NCBI RefSeq assembly: GCF_020567375.1
Contig: NZ_JAJBZM010000002.1
Location: forward strand, 329,026-393,025
Length of the DNA stretch: 64,000 nt
Origin: Janibacter melonis
Lineage (GTDB): Bacteria; Actinomycetota; Actinomycetes; Actinomycetales; Dermatophilaceae
Reading direction: 5' to 3'
The notes below the pieces were generated by a model. It worked only from the letters and a program-made list of their open reading frames with translations, did not search any database and was not told the DNA's origin. The position numbers and the translations under genes are program-made. Positions within the stretch are counted from its first letter, which is position 1; every line of letters begins with the position of its first letter. This document shows, in pieces, positions 26,359-36,148 of this stretch.

Positions 26359-26994
26359 ATGTTCGTCGCGTCCCAGCTCGACCGGCTGCTCGACCTCGGC
26401 CTGGCCGAGCTCGCCGGTGTCGACGAGGACCAGCTCGTCGAGTCCTTCGGCGGCGACCTGCTGTGCACGACGGGCCTGCTCGCCGTGCACCCGAGCCTCG
26501 TGCCCGCCGCCCGGCTGACCGCCCTGCTCGAGCGCGGCGGCAAGCCCGGCTTCGTCGTGCCCGACATGACCGACCTCGCGGCCTTCGGGCCGATCCCGCA
26601 GGTCGAGGTGCCCGACACCCCGCTCTACGTCGTCACCGGCGTCGAGCGCGGCGACGACCTGCGCGACGTCAGCCCCGACGAGGCGCTGCCGCGCATCCTC
26701 GAGCGCGGGCGCACCCCGCTCACCCTCACCGAGGGGATCAGCTGGCTGCTCCAGCAGCCCGCGGTCCTGGAGCCGAACCACTGCTTCATGACGATCGGCT
26801 CCCGCAAGCCCAAGGGCGCCGGCTACGACAAGCGTGTCCCTGCCATCTGGATCAGCGGAGGGGCACCGCGCGACGGCGGCCCGGAGCGCGACGGCGCGCC
26901 CAAGGTCGGCTGGTGCTGGGCCGGCAACCGGCACACGTGGCTCGGCCACGCCTCGGCCGCCGGACGTCAGGCGGGCGCCGCGCTCACCGCGTGA
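26359..26994 (+). CDS. DUF5701 family protein
   Basis: A 211-residue soluble protein resembling the actinobacterial DUF5701 family of unknown function. Conserved-looking stretches are VPDMTDLAAFGP, LYVVTGVERGDDLR, LTLTEGISWLLQ, NHCFMTIGSRKPKG and a C-terminal VGWCWAGNRHTWLGHASA. It is probably co-transcribed with the LOG gene. The last 11 nt overlap the 3' end of the convergent SRPBCC gene. Confidence 0.8.
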   Translation: MFVASQLDRLLDLGLAELAGVDEDQLVESFGGDLLCTTGLLAVHPSLVPAARLTALLERGGKPGFVVPDMTDLAAFGPIPQVEVPDTPLYVVTGVERGDDLRDVSPDEALPRILERGRTPLTLTEGISWLLQQPAVLEPNHCFMTIGSRKPKGAGYDKRVPAIWISGGAPRDGGPERDGAPKVGWCWAGNRHTWLGHASAAGRQAGAALTA

Positions 26995-27460
26995 CGGCGG
27001 CCGCGAGGCGGCGCAGCGACTCCTCGCGCACCTGCGTCGGCAGGGCCGGCATGGAGATGCCGAGGTCGCGCACGACGTGCTCCGGCACGTCGGTCCAGTC
27101 GAAGGTCTGCCGCACCCGCGTGCGGTGCTCGTCGATCGGGTCGAGCTCGTAGCGCCACTCCCACCCGATCGGCCGGCCGCCCTGCGGCCCGGGTCGCCAG
27201 GCGACGACCCGGTCGGGCACGAGCGCGACGACGTGGTTGTCCATGACGTAGTCCTCGGCGTCGCGCCCCGGCAGCCGGCGACGCATCTGCATCGAGAAGA
27301 CCTGCCCGACCTGCGTGAGGCGCTCTCCGTCGAGGCGCTCGCGCACCATCCGGCTGCCGTCGACGGACGGGTGCTGCGCCGGGTCGGTGAGCAGCGCGTA
27401 GACCCGCTGCGCCGGGGCGTCGACGTCGAGGGTGATCGTCTCGGTCGTGGGCTCGCTCAT
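26984..27460 (-). CDS. SRPBCC (START/Bet v1-like) family protein
   Basis: A 158-residue protein of the hydrophobic-pocket SRPBCC superfamily. The N-terminal strand ITLDVDAPAQRVYALLTDPAQHP is diagnostic, and VVAWRPGP with GWEWRYELDPIDEHRTRVRQTFDW forms the sheet. Members bind or transform small hydrophobic ligands or act as polyketide cyclases; no specific role can be read. The ATG is 123 nt upstream of the divergent fumC start. Confidence 0.82.
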   Translation of the reverse strand: MSEPTTETITLDVDAPAQRVYALLTDPAQHPSVDGSRMVRERLDGERLTQVGQVFSMQMRRRLPGRDAEDYVMDNHVVALVPDRVVAWRPGPQGGRPIGWEWRYELDPIDEHRTRVRQTFDWTDVPEHVVRDLGISMPALPTQVREESLRRLAAAVTR

Positions 27461-27487
27461 GAGGTCGAGTCAACCAGTCGGGTGGCG

Positions 27488-27516
27488 GGCGAAGGGGTGG
27501 CCGCGCCCCCTTCGTC
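27488..27516. repeat. hairpin upstream of fumC
   Basis: GGCGAAGGGG and CCCCTTCGTC-type arms pair around TGGCCGCGC, using the window's common 9-mer. Located between divergent genes, so a terminator role is unlikely. Confidence 0.45.
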
Positions 27517-27582
27517 GTCGCTCGGCGCAGTGCCGCCGGACTCGCGCCGACGCGCCCGGCGGGCCCCGGTAGCGTGACGCCC

Positions 27583-28989
<1,407 letters not shown>

Positions 28990-29030
28990 CCCCCTTCGCC
29001 TCACCCCCAGCGCCCGACCGCTCCGACTCG

Positions 29031-29080
29031 CGCTACGGCGCAGTACTGGTCGTGATCACGACCACTACTGCGCCGTAGCG
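29031..29080. repeat. 50-nt near-perfect palindrome after fumC
   Basis: Outer arms CGCTACGGCGCAGTA and TACTGCGCCGTAGCG (15 bp) enclose an 18-nt palindrome TGGTCGTGATCACGACCA. It lies 40 nt past the fumC stop and may terminate it, but its length and symmetry suggest a mobile palindromic unit or protein-binding site. Confidence 0.6.
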
Positions 29081-29124
29081 CGCGACGGAGGCGGGGCGGG
29101 GCGATCCGACGGGGGCGGGCAGAG

Positions 29125-29172
29125 ACGACGACGGGCTGCCGACCGCAGATGCGGTGGGCAGCCCGTCGTCGT
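29125..29172. terminator. terminator between fumC and the convergent TPR gene
   Basis: ACGACGACGGGCTGCC pairs perfectly (16 bp) with GGCAGCCCGTCGTCGT around a 16-nt loop, 21 nt from the stop of the convergent minus-strand gene. Confidence 0.75.
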
Positions 29173-29192
29173 GCGCCAGGGGCGAAGGGGGG

Positions 29193-29609
29193 TCAGATCC
29201 CCTCGTCGCTCACCTCGGCGCCCGGGGCCTGCGAGGTCTCGTAGCCGCCGAGCAGCTCGGCCATGCGCAGCGGGCCCTTCGCCTCGTCGGCGCGGCCGGC
29301 GCGCACGAGGGTGCGGCCGAGGAGCAGGTGCGCGTAGGCGTCCTGCGGGTCCTCGTCGAGCACCTGGCGCGCGGCCTCCTCGGCCCGACGCAGCTGGGCG
29401 GAGTGGTAGTAGGAGCGGGCGAGGAGGAGGCGGGGCTCGGAGAGCCCGTGCCCCACCGGGTCGCGGCCGTCGCCGCTCTCGGGCGCCTCGGCCCGGGCGG
29501 CGGCCACGTCGGTGAAGAGCTCCTCGAGCTCGCGCGCTGCGTCCAGGTACTGCCCGTCCTCGAAGTAGTGGCGGGCCCGGTCGTAGTGCTCGTATCCGTA
29601 GGTGACCAT
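29193..29609 (-). CDS. tetratricopeptide-repeat protein
   Basis: A 138-residue helical protein with two to three TPR-like units: YDRARHYFEDGQYLDAARELEELF at the N terminus, LLLARSYYHSAQLRRAEEAARQVL, and AYAHLLLGRTLVRAGRADEAKGPLRMAE. TPRs mediate protein-protein contact, and partners are unknown. ATG 29609 is chosen because it gives YGYEHYDRARHYF at the start; a GTG 2 nt upstream is out of frame. The MpaB-like gene lies 67 nt upstream on the same strand. Confidence 0.8.
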   Translation of the reverse strand: MVTYGYEHYDRARHYFEDGQYLDAARELEELFTDVAAARAEAPESGDGRDPVGHGLSEPRLLLARSYYHSAQLRRAEEAARQVLDEDPQDAYAHLLLGRTLVRAGRADEAKGPLRMAELLGGYETSQAPGAEVSDEGI

Positions 29610-29676
29610 CACGCGGGCCTCAACAGCGCTCGGGCCGCGGGTGTTCCGGCGGGCCGGCCGCCGACGAGCCCGGGAC

Positions 29677-30543
29677 TCATGCCGCCGCCATGCCCCAGCG
29701 CACGAGACGGGTCGCGCCGACCCCGGCACCGCGGGCCAGCGACCGGGCCAGCCCTCGCCGGGCGGGCAGGTCGAGCATCTCGCTCGCCCACGGCGGGAGC
29801 ACGCCGAGCGCACCGCTGGCGATGAGCCCGTAGCCCGGCCGGGCGGGCACGGGCAGCGGGGGCTCGCGCAGCAGGAAGGAGGCGGCGTCGCGCGCCGCCT
29901 CGGTCGTGCGCAGCTCCGGGCGGTACTCCTCGAGCGCGGCCTCGAGCTCGGCGACGCTCGTCGGCAGGTCGGTCGCGCCGAGCCGGCTCGCGGGGAGCGC
30001 GGCCTGCTCGACGTAGCGGTCGCACTCGGTGACGTCGAGCGGGCTGGCCGCGTAGAGCTGGTGGGCGCGCAGGAAGCACCAGACCTCGGCGATGTGCACC
30101 CAGCGCAGGAGGTGGGGGTCGTCGGCGGAGTACGGCTGGCCGAGGTCGTCGACGCCGCGGACCCGGGAGTGCACGGCGCGCACGACGGCGATCGCCTCCT
30201 CGGCGTGCTCGATCGTGCCGTACGTCGTCGTCGCGAGGTAGTGGCTCGTGCGCTGCAGCCGGCCCCACGGGTCGCCGCGGAAGCCGCTGTGGCCGGCCAC
30301 ACCGGCCATGGCGGACGGGTGCAGGGACTGCAGCAGGAGCGCGGCGATGCCGCCCGGGAACATCGAGGCCTCGGCATGCACCCGCCACACCGGGTCGTCC
30401 TCGGTGAACCAGCGCGGGCCCTCGCTGCGCCAGATGCGGTCGGCGGCGCGCTGCGCGTCGGGGCCGGCGACGCGACTGCGCAGGGCGTGGGCGAGGCGGG
30501 TCTGCGCCGCTCCCGCCGCGCGCCCGATGACGGTGGAGGTCAT
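29677..30543 (-). CDS. oxygenase MpaB family protein (DUF2236)
   Basis: A 288-residue protein resembling the MpaB/Lcp-type DUF2236 family, with haem-dependent oxygenase precedents (latex-clearing protein, mycophenolic acid MpaB). Visible family stretches are WRVHAEASMFPGGIAALLLQSLHPSAMAGVAGHS, RLQRTSHYLATTTYG, LLRWVHIAEVW and FLRAHQLY. The second His-rich segment could be a haem ligand (inference). The ATG 30543 start is chosen and the long upstream frame rejected because it runs antisense through the divergent gene at 30623. Confidence 0.85.
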   Translation of the reverse strand: MTSTVIGRAAGAAQTRLAHALRSRVAGPDAQRAADRIWRSEGPRWFTEDDPVWRVHAEASMFPGGIAALLLQSLHPSAMAGVAGHSGFRGDPWGRLQRTSHYLATTTYGTIEHAEEAIAVVRAVHSRVRGVDDLGQPYSADDPHLLRWVHIAEVWCFLRAHQLYAASPLDVTECDRYVEQAALPASRLGATDLPTSVAELEAALEEYRPELRTTEAARDAASFLLREPPLPVPARPGYGLIASGALGVLPPWASEMLDLPARRGLARSLARGAGVGATRLVRWGMAAA

Positions 30544-30622
30544 GACCCGACAGTAGGTCGCGCCACCGACAGCCCGGCCCGCAAGCGCCTGCTCGATCGC
30601 CGACCGACCTAGGGTCGAGGGC

Positions 30623-31324
30623 ATGGCGAGCGACCCCGGGAGCCGGCCCGTCCCCCTTCGCGTGACCCTCGAGGACGGCCGCCGTGCCCTCCACGAGGCC
30701 CTCGACACCCTCATCTGCGCCGGCGACCTGCCCGATCTCGACCTGCTCGAGCCGAGCCGCTGCCGCGGGTGGTCGCGCCTCGAGGTCCTCGTCCACGTGC
30801 GCACCGGTCTCGAGGAGATGCTCGGCGGGTGCGTCAGCCCCACCGGGGCCACGCCGGACCACGACGCCGCCTCGTACTGGCGCGAGGGGCCGGGCTCGCA
30901 GGACGGCGACGACGACACGGTCGCCGCGATCCTGTGGACCCGTCGTACCGCGAGCGCCTACCGACGACCCCGGGGCGCCTGGGAGCACCTCGTCGCCACC
31001 ACCGGTGCGGTGCGCTCTGCGACCGCGCTCATGGGCGACCGCCCCGTGGACTTCCAGGGACAGGTGCTCGCGGCGGGCGACTTCCTCGCGACGTGGGCGG
31101 TCGAGCTCGCCGTCCACCACCTCGACCTCGACGTCGCGGGGCCGCCACCCCCGCCGGCAGCGCTGCGCCTTGCCCGGGCCACGGTCGAGGCCCTCCTCGG
31201 CACGCCGCTCGAGGAGGCGATCGCGGACGTCGACGCCGTCCTCCTCGGGTCCGGCCGCCGCCGTCCGACCTCGCAGGAGCGCCACCTCCTCGGCCCGCTC
31301 GCCGACGAGGTGCCCGTCCTGTGA
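30623..31324 (+). CDS. maleylpyruvate isomerase N-terminal domain (DinB-like) protein
   Basis: A 233-residue four-helix DinB/MPI_N-type protein, a fold used by mycothiol-dependent enzymes in actinobacteria. CRGWSRLEVLVHVRTGLEEML carries the typical helix with His, and LATWAVELAVHHLDLDVAG provides further His residues that could complete a metal site. Substrate is unknown, and an S-transferase or isomerase role is possible. ATG 30623 follows TAGGGT by 7 nt (leaderless). The stop overlaps the next GTG. Confidence 0.8.
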   Translation: MASDPGSRPVPLRVTLEDGRRALHEALDTLICAGDLPDLDLLEPSRCRGWSRLEVLVHVRTGLEEMLGGCVSPTGATPDHDAASYWREGPGSQDGDDDTVAAILWTRRTASAYRRPRGAWEHLVATTGAVRSATALMGDRPVDFQGQVLAAGDFLATWAVELAVHHLDLDVAGPPPPPAALRLARATVEALLGTPLEEAIADVDAVLLGSGRRRPTSQERHLLGPLADEVPVL

Positions 31325-31800
31325 CCGCCCCCGGCAGCGCGAGGGCCGTGCAGGCCGAGGACGTCGGGGCCTGGCTGGTCAAGGCCAGCCCCGGTGGGAG
31401 CGACGTCGAGACGATGCGCGCGCAGGGCTTCGCCGAGGTGCGGCGGTGGTGCGTGCGCCGCTCGTACCGCACCGAGCTCGTCGTGCCCGGCGCCCCGGTG
31501 CTGCTGTGGGTGAGCGGCGGCAGCGCACGGGTGCCGTCAGGGGTGCACGCGGTCGGCGAGGTCACCGGCCCGGTGCAGCGCGACCTCCACCCCGGCCCGG
31601 TCGACGACCTGCCGATGCGGCTGCGCCCTCTCGACCCGCCCGTGCTGCGGCCGGCGCTGCTCGCCCACCCCGTCCTGAGCGGGCTCGAGGTGCTGCGCAG
31701 CCCGTGGGGGAGCAACCCCTCCTACCTCGACCGCGCTCAGCTCGCCGCGCTGCGCGAGGTCGTCGGCCCCGGTCAGCTGCCGGCGACGAGCGGCGGGTAG
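31321..31800 (+). CDS. hypothetical protein with EVE/PUA-like features
   Basis: A 159-residue protein. AWLVKASPGGSDVETMRAQGF at the N terminus and then LVVPGAPVLLWVSGGSARVPSGVHAVGEVTG resemble an EVE domain, a PUA-like fold that reads modified bases: WLVK opening, a VGD/VPG turn, and a strand pair returning to a VGEV motif. The similarity is weak and the Trp/Arg pocket is not obvious. It overlaps the MPI-like stop by 4 nt and the 3' end of the convergent epimerase gene by 28 nt. Confidence 0.6.
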   Translation: MTAPGSARAVQAEDVGAWLVKASPGGSDVETMRAQGFAEVRRWCVRRSYRTELVVPGAPVLLWVSGGSARVPSGVHAVGEVTGPVQRDLHPGPVDDLPMRLRPLDPPVLRPALLAHPVLSGLEVLRSPWGSNPSYLDRAQLAALREVVGPGQLPATSGG

Positions 31801-32594
31801 CCCTCGCGGTAGCTGGGGATCTCCGGCTGCCAGCCGGTCGCCCGCAGCCGGGCGTTGCTCAGCCGACGACCGACGGGGGTGAGGTCGTCCCCCTTCGGCC
31901 AGGGGACGCCGAGCTCGGCCGCGACGAGGGCGCGCAGCTCTCCGGACGTGCAGGGCTCGTCGTCGGTGACGACGTAGAGGCGGTCCGGGTCGTCGACGCG
32001 GGTCAGCAGGTGGGCGAGCGCCGAGGCGGCGTCGTCGCGGTGGACGCGATTGGTCCAGCGCCCGGGGTCGCGGTCGTCGCCGCGGCGCACCTCGTCGACG
32101 ACCCGTGGGTGCGGGCGACCGTAGAGGCCGGAGAGCCGGGCGACGACGCCGTGGGGGAGGGCCTCGGCAAAGGCCCGCTCGGCCTCGAGGAGGACCCGGG
32201 CCGTGGGCCGGGAGGGGGCGGGCGGCGTCGACTCGTCGACCTCGCCCTCGACGTCGCCGAAGACACCGGTCGAGGAGACGAGGACGGCCCGCGACGGGGT
32301 CCGCTCGCGCACGACCGCCTCGATGCCGCGCAGCATGCCGTCGACGTACGTGCGCCGGTAGGCGTCCTCGTCCCGGCCGTCGGCCGTGAGGCAGACGAGC
32401 AGGAGGTCGGCGTCGAGATCGGGCAGGTCGACGTCGGGGTCGATGAGGTCCGCGGCGACGCCACGGATCGGCGGGGGGACCTGGGCGGCGTCACGACGCA
32501 CGCCCGTGACGCTCACGCCCTCCTGCGCGAGGCGCAGCCCGACGCGGCTGCCGAGGTCGCCGCAGCCGAGGAGGGTCGCTGTCCGGGTGCTGAT
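31773..32594 (-). CDS. NAD-dependent epimerase/dehydratase-like protein with non-standard start
   Basis: An extended-SDR-type protein of about 273 residues. The dinucleotide motif LLGCGDLGSRVG, then LLVCLTADGRDEDAYR, LVSSTGVFGD (active-site Ser region) and LSGLYGRP follow. It resembles YeeZ-like sugar-nucleotide epimerase homologues. The Rossmann motif lies upstream of the first standard start (GTG 32514-32516). Between it and the in-frame TGA at 32598-32600 no ATG, GTG, TTG or CTG exists. ATC 32592-32594 (ATC AGC ACC, where ATG AGC ACC is the common start here) is the best candidate. A sequencing error is the alternative. Confidence 0.7.
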   Translation of the reverse strand: MSTRTATLLGCGDLGSRVGLRLAQEGVSVTGVRRDAAQVPPPIRGVAADLIDPDVDLPDLDADLLLVCLTADGRDEDAYRRTYVDGMLRGIEAVVRERTPSRAVLVSSTGVFGDVEGEVDESTPPAPSRPTARVLLEAERAFAEALPHGVVARLSGLYGRPHPRVVDEVRRGDDRDPGRWTNRVHRDDAASALAHLLTRVDDPDRLYVVTDDEPCTSGELRALVAAELGVPWPKGDDLTPVGRRLSNARLRATGWQPEIPSYREGYPPLVAGS

Positions 32595-32597
32595 GGC

Positions 32598-32753
32598 TCA
32601 GATGGACGCGGTGGGGCTGTCCTCGGGACGTTGCCCGCCGTCGCCGGGACCCTGGTCGGTCTCGACCTCGACCCCTTCGGTGCGCTGCTGCGCCTCGTCC
32701 TCGCGCTGCTGGTTGTCGGGCTGCGGGTCGGGGGTCTGCTGCGTGTCGCTCAT
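32598..32753 (-). CDS. small acidic Gln/Asp-rich protein
   Basis: A 51-residue, low-complexity, hydrophilic protein (start MSDTQQTPDPQPDNQQ, end DSPTASI) without cysteines or hydrophobic segments; probably disordered. The ATG is 32751-32753. It sits in the same reading frame as, and 3 nt upstream of, the epimerase frame, so translational coupling is likely. No family is recognised. Confidence 0.5.
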   Translation of the reverse strand: MSDTQQTPDPQPDNQQREDEAQQRTEGVEVETDQGPGDGGQRPEDSPTASI

Positions 32754-32854
32754 GACGGAAGTCAACCACTGCGGACGCGGTCGGCGGTGGCTGCGCGGGT
32801 GGGGCATGGGCGCCCCTCGCGAGCACCCCCGCGCCCGTGGCTAGGGTGCGACCC

Positions 32855-34378
32855 ATGAGCACGACGAGCACCCCTCACCTGCTGCTGCGGGGGGTCCGGC
32901 CGGCGGGGTCGGACCACGAGCCGGTCGACCTGCGGCTGCGCGACGGCCGGGTCGCCGAGCGCGGTCCGGACCTGCCGGCGAAGGGGGCCGAGGTGCTCGA
33001 CGCGAGCGGCGCCTGGGCGGTCCCCGGGCTGTGGGACCAGCACGTCCACATGGGCCAGTGGGCGGCGGTCGGGCGACGGGTCGACCTCGCGGACACCTCC
33101 GGGCCGGGCGAGGTGCTCGCCCGGGTGCGCGCGCACCTCGACGCGGGCGAGCCGGGCGACGACTCCCTCGTCGAGGGCTTCGGCTGGCGGCTCGGCGGGT
33201 GGTCCGACCTGCCCTCGACGGCTGCTCTCGACGAGGTCGCCGGGTCGCGACCGGTCGTGCTCATCAGCGGCGACTGCCACGGCGGCTGGCTCAGCTCGGC
33301 CGCGTACCGGGCGCTCGGCGTCGAGCCCCACCCCGGTCATGTCGACGAGGACGAGTGGTTCGCCCTGTGGGCCCGCCTGGGCGAGCTGCCGCAGAACCCG
33401 CGGGCCGTCCACGCCGCCTTCGACCGCGTGCTGCGCGAGGCCGCCGCCCGTGGGGTCGTCGGCATCACCGACCTCGAGCACGCGACCGGGCTGTGGCGCG
33501 AGTGGCCCCGACGGGTCGCCGCCGGGCTCGACCGCCTCCGGGTCCGTCCGGCGACCTACCCGACGACCCTCGACGACGCCCTCGCCGAAGGGGTGCGCAC
33601 CGGCGACGTCCTCGACGACCTCGGCCTGGTGACGATGGGCCCGCTCAAGGTCATCAGCGACGGGTCGCTCAACACCCGTACCGCGTGGTGCTGCGAGCCC
33701 TTCGTCACCGACGACGTGCTGCCGGACCCACGGGGCAAGAGCAACGTCGGGCCCGAGGAGCTCGCCCAGATGCTGCGCCGGGCCGCGGCCGGAGGCCTGC
33801 AGGCGGCGGTGCACGCCATCGGCGACGCGGCGCTGGCCGACGCGCTCGACGCCTTCGAGGCGTCGGGGGCGCGGGGCAGCATCGAGCACGCCCAGCTCGT
33901 CCGGCTCGAGGACCTGCCGCGGATGGCGCGGCTCGGCATCGCCGCGAGCGTGCAGCCGGCCCACCTGCTCGACGACCGCGACGTCACCGACGCGCTGTGG
34001 CCCGACCGGGCGGACCGCTGCTTCGCCCTCGCCGCCATGCGCGACGCCGGCGTCGAGCTGCGGCTGGGCTCCGACGCCCCCGTCGCCCCGCTCGACCCGT
34101 GGGAGGCGATGGCCGCCGCGGTGCACCGCAGCGCCGACGACCGCGCGCCGTGGGTGCCGGACCAGGCGATCACCCCGCTCCAGGCGCTCGCCGCCTCGAC
34201 CGACGGCCAGCACCTGCGGGTCGGCGACCGGGCCGACGTCGTGCTGCTCGCGTCCGACCCCTTCGCCACCGAGGTCGACCCCCGCGACGGCGAGGCGACC
34301 GCCGAGGCCGCCGCCCGCCTGCGCGAGGTGCGCGTCTCGCTCACCGTGCTCGGGGGCCGGGTGACGCACGAGGGGTGA
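32855..34378 (+). CDS. amidohydrolase family protein (YtcJ-like)
   Basis: A 507-residue metal-dependent hydrolase. VPGLWDQHVHMGQW holds the first metal-binding HxH. GDCHGG, DLEHATGLW, VHAIGDAALADALDA, IEHAQLV and LRLGSDAPVAPLDPWEAMAAAV complete the YtcJ/Imidazolonepropionase-like amidohydrolase signature. Substrates of this branch are N-acyl or amide compounds; the specific one is unknown. ATG 32855 lies 7 nt after TAGGGT. It is monocistronic and followed by a perfect palindrome. Confidence 0.88.
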   Translation: MSTTSTPHLLLRGVRPAGSDHEPVDLRLRDGRVAERGPDLPAKGAEVLDASGAWAVPGLWDQHVHMGQWAAVGRRVDLADTSGPGEVLARVRAHLDAGEPGDDSLVEGFGWRLGGWSDLPSTAALDEVAGSRPVVLISGDCHGGWLSSAAYRALGVEPHPGHVDEDEWFALWARLGELPQNPRAVHAAFDRVLREAAARGVVGITDLEHATGLWREWPRRVAAGLDRLRVRPATYPTTLDDALAEGVRTGDVLDDLGLVTMGPLKVISDGSLNTRTAWCCEPFVTDDVLPDPRGKSNVGPEELAQMLRRAAAGGLQAAVHAIGDAALADALDAFEASGARGSIEHAQLVRLEDLPRMARLGIAASVQPAHLLDDRDVTDALWPDRADRCFALAAMRDAGVELRLGSDAPVAPLDPWEAMAAAVHRSADDRAPWVPDQAITPLQALAASTDGQHLRVGDRADVVLLASDPFATEVDPRDGEATAEAAARLREVRVSLTVLGGRVTHEG

Positions 34379-34424
34379 CGCCTCCGCCGGACCGGGATGC
34401 CGGCGCCGGACCGGGATGCCCAGA

Positions 34425-34450
34425 CGTGACCGGGACATGTCCCGGTCACG
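34425..34450. terminator. 26-nt perfect palindrome between convergent genes
   Basis: CGTGACCGGGACATGTCCCGGTCACG reads identically on both strands. It lies between the convergent amidohydrolase and nuclease genes, with a CCGGACCGGGATGCC direct repeat just before it. A bidirectional terminator is likely. With no true loop, a protein-binding site is an alternative. Confidence 0.55.
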
Positions 34451-34539
34451 CACGGACAACCCGGTCGCGGAGGGGTTCCCCGGTCTCGGGCAGGCGGTCA
34501 CCTCGTGCCGGTGCGGACCTCGACCTCCGGCCGGTCGGC

Positions 34540-35343
34540 TCAGAAGATCGACTCGACCCACTCGGGGTGGTCGACGAAGGGGTTGCGGTTGCCCTGCCAG
34601 CCGTCGTGGATGCGGTCGTTGCGACGCTGCTCGAAGGCGCTCGGCGGGTCCAGCTCGTTCCACTCCTTGAGCACCGACAGCCGGCCCATGTACGGCGCGG
34701 AGCCGTTGCCGGTGCGGTCGTTGACCTCGAGGTCGGCGAAGCCGTCGGCACCCTCGTAGCGCACCGCCATGTAGAAGATCATCCGCGCGACGTCGCCCTT
34801 GTCGGCGTCGCGCGGCTCCCACGAGTCGCCGTCCGCGTAGTTGCCGGGCGCCTCCTGGTTCTGCGTGCCGCCCTCGTCGAAGTCGAGGTTGCCCCGCGCG
34901 GAGTTGACCGTGACGTCCGTCGGGCGCAGGTGGTGCAGGTCGGTCCCCGGACCCGCGGTCGTGCCGAAGTCGCCGTGGCTCTTGGCCCACACGTGCTCAC
35001 GGTTCCAGTTGTCGACCCCGCCGCCGTTGTTGCTCTTCGGCGAGGAGGTGCCGGAGTACAGCAGGACGACGCTGCTCGTGTCCTGCGGGTCCTCGTCGAC
35101 GTCCTTGATGCCGTCCCACACCTGCGAGTACGACAGGACCCGCTGGTCGCTGACGAGGTCGGTGAGCGCAGCGCGCAGCTGGGCGCCGGACAGCCCCTCG
35201 ACGCCGTCGTAGTACGTGCCGGGGTCGGACGCGGCGACCTTGGTCGTGGCGGCCGGCGCGAGCGCCTGGGCGGGGAGGGCCGCGGGGGCGACGACGAGGG
35301 CGAGCGCGCCGGCGAGGGCGGCGACGCGACGGGTCGGGGTCAT
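34540..35343 (-). CDS. secreted endonuclease I family nuclease
   Basis: A 267-residue protein. Residues 1-30 form a signal peptide (TPTRR, then a hydrophobic Ala/Leu core and a QALA cleavage region). The mature part has NREHVWAKSHG and DLHHLRPTDVTVNSARGNLDF, the metal-binding His-rich core of the endonuclease I (EndA/Bsn) family, which cuts DNA and RNA outside the cell. AYMGRLSVLKEWN-type C-terminal residues complete it. A role in nutrient scavenging or biofilm DNA turnover is inferred. ATG 35343. Confidence 0.9.
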   Translation of the reverse strand: MTPTRRVAALAGALALVVAPAALPAQALAPAATTKVAASDPGTYYDGVEGLSGAQLRAALTDLVSDQRVLSYSQVWDGIKDVDEDPQDTSSVVLLYSGTSSPKSNNGGGVDNWNREHVWAKSHGDFGTTAGPGTDLHHLRPTDVTVNSARGNLDFDEGGTQNQEAPGNYADGDSWEPRDADKGDVARMIFYMAVRYEGADGFADLEVNDRTGNGSAPYMGRLSVLKEWNELDPPSAFEQRRNDRIHDGWQGNRNPFVDHPEWVESIF

Positions 35344-35502
35344 GGGGCACCTCTGGGCGAAGGGGGCGCCGGACCGGTCGGGCCGCCGCCCGGCCATCGT
35401 GCCCGGGACCAGGTCGAGGGAGGGTGGACGTCCGGTCAGGGTCGCGTCAGAGGTGCGTCCGGATCGGGTGGGGTCGGTCAGCGGCGGGTCTGCGAAGGGG
35501 GG

Positions 35503-36057
35503 TCAGCGCCTCGCTGCGTAGGCCTCGAGCCACGCCCCGAGCTCGCGCGCGCAGCCGTCGACCGCGGCCGACCAGTCGTGCGCGGTCTCGTCCGCGCCGT
35601 CGCTCACCATCTTCACCAGGCGCACCGGCACGCCCATCTCCTCGCAGGCCAGGGCGACGGCGTAGCCCTCCATGTCGACGAGGTGCGCCCGCTGCGCGAT
35701 GCGGTCGCGCACCACCGGGTCGGTGACGAAGAGGTCGCCGCTCGCGAGCGTCGTCGGCAGGGTGGGGTCGAGCACGAGCCGCTCGCGCGGGTCGATGCCG
35801 AGCTGACGGATCTCGTCAGCCGACAGGTCGTGGTTGAGGACGGTGCCGATCTCGTGCAGCCCGGTGACGTCGGGGCGCAGCGCGCCCGCGGTGCCGATGT
35901 TGACGACCTCGACCTCACCGCGGCGCGGGTGATCGGCGAGCGTCCGGGTCACCTGGACGGCGGCGAGGGTCTTGCCGATGCCGGTGAGCACGACGGGCAT
36001 CCCCGACGGGACGTAGGCCGCCTCGGCGGCGATGGCTGCGACGACGAGGATCTCCAC
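35503..36057 (-). CDS. MTA/SAH nucleosidase-like phosphorylase-fold enzyme
   Basis: A 184-residue purine nucleoside phosphorylase/MTAN-fold protein, shorter than E. coli Pfs (232). VLTGIGKTLAA, VNIGTAGALRPDVTGLHEIG, SGDLFVTD and the ribose-contacting VDMEGYAVALACEEMGVP are clear. It probably hydrolyses methylthioadenosine, adenosylhomocysteine or a related nucleoside. I place the start at GTG 36055-36057, 7 nt after TAGCGT (leaderless). The longer frame upstream would include the promoter. The GntR gene starts divergently 92 nt away. Confidence 0.82.
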   Translation of the reverse strand: MEILVVAAIAAEAAYVPSGMPVVLTGIGKTLAAVQVTRTLADHPRRGEVEVVNIGTAGALRPDVTGLHEIGTVLNHDLSADEIRQLGIDPRERLVLDPTLPTTLASGDLFVTDPVVRDRIAQRAHLVDMEGYAVALACEEMGVPVRLVKMVSDGADETAHDWSAAVDGCARELGAWLEAYAARR

Positions 36058-36131
36058 GGGCTGCACGCTATCGCCGGCCCGTGACCGTTCGTCGCACGGA
36101 CGTGGCACAGCCGTTGTCCTCCCAGTTGATA

Positions 36132-36146
36132 AGTGATTTAGTCACT
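36132..36146. promoter_or_regulatory. GntR/FadR-type operator
   Basis: AGTGATTTAGTCACT: perfect 5-bp arms AGTGA/TCACT around TTTAG, in an unusually AT-rich patch. It ends 2 nt before the GTG of the GntR gene, as expected for autoregulation. Confidence 0.6.
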
Positions 36147-36148
36147 AG

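Noticed and set aside
32598..32600. TGA between the small acidic ORF and the epimerase as a second selenocysteine codon
   Set aside because: The host has Sec machinery and the frames match, but no SECIS-like hairpin follows and the upstream ORF is low complexity. A missing or non-standard start is simpler.
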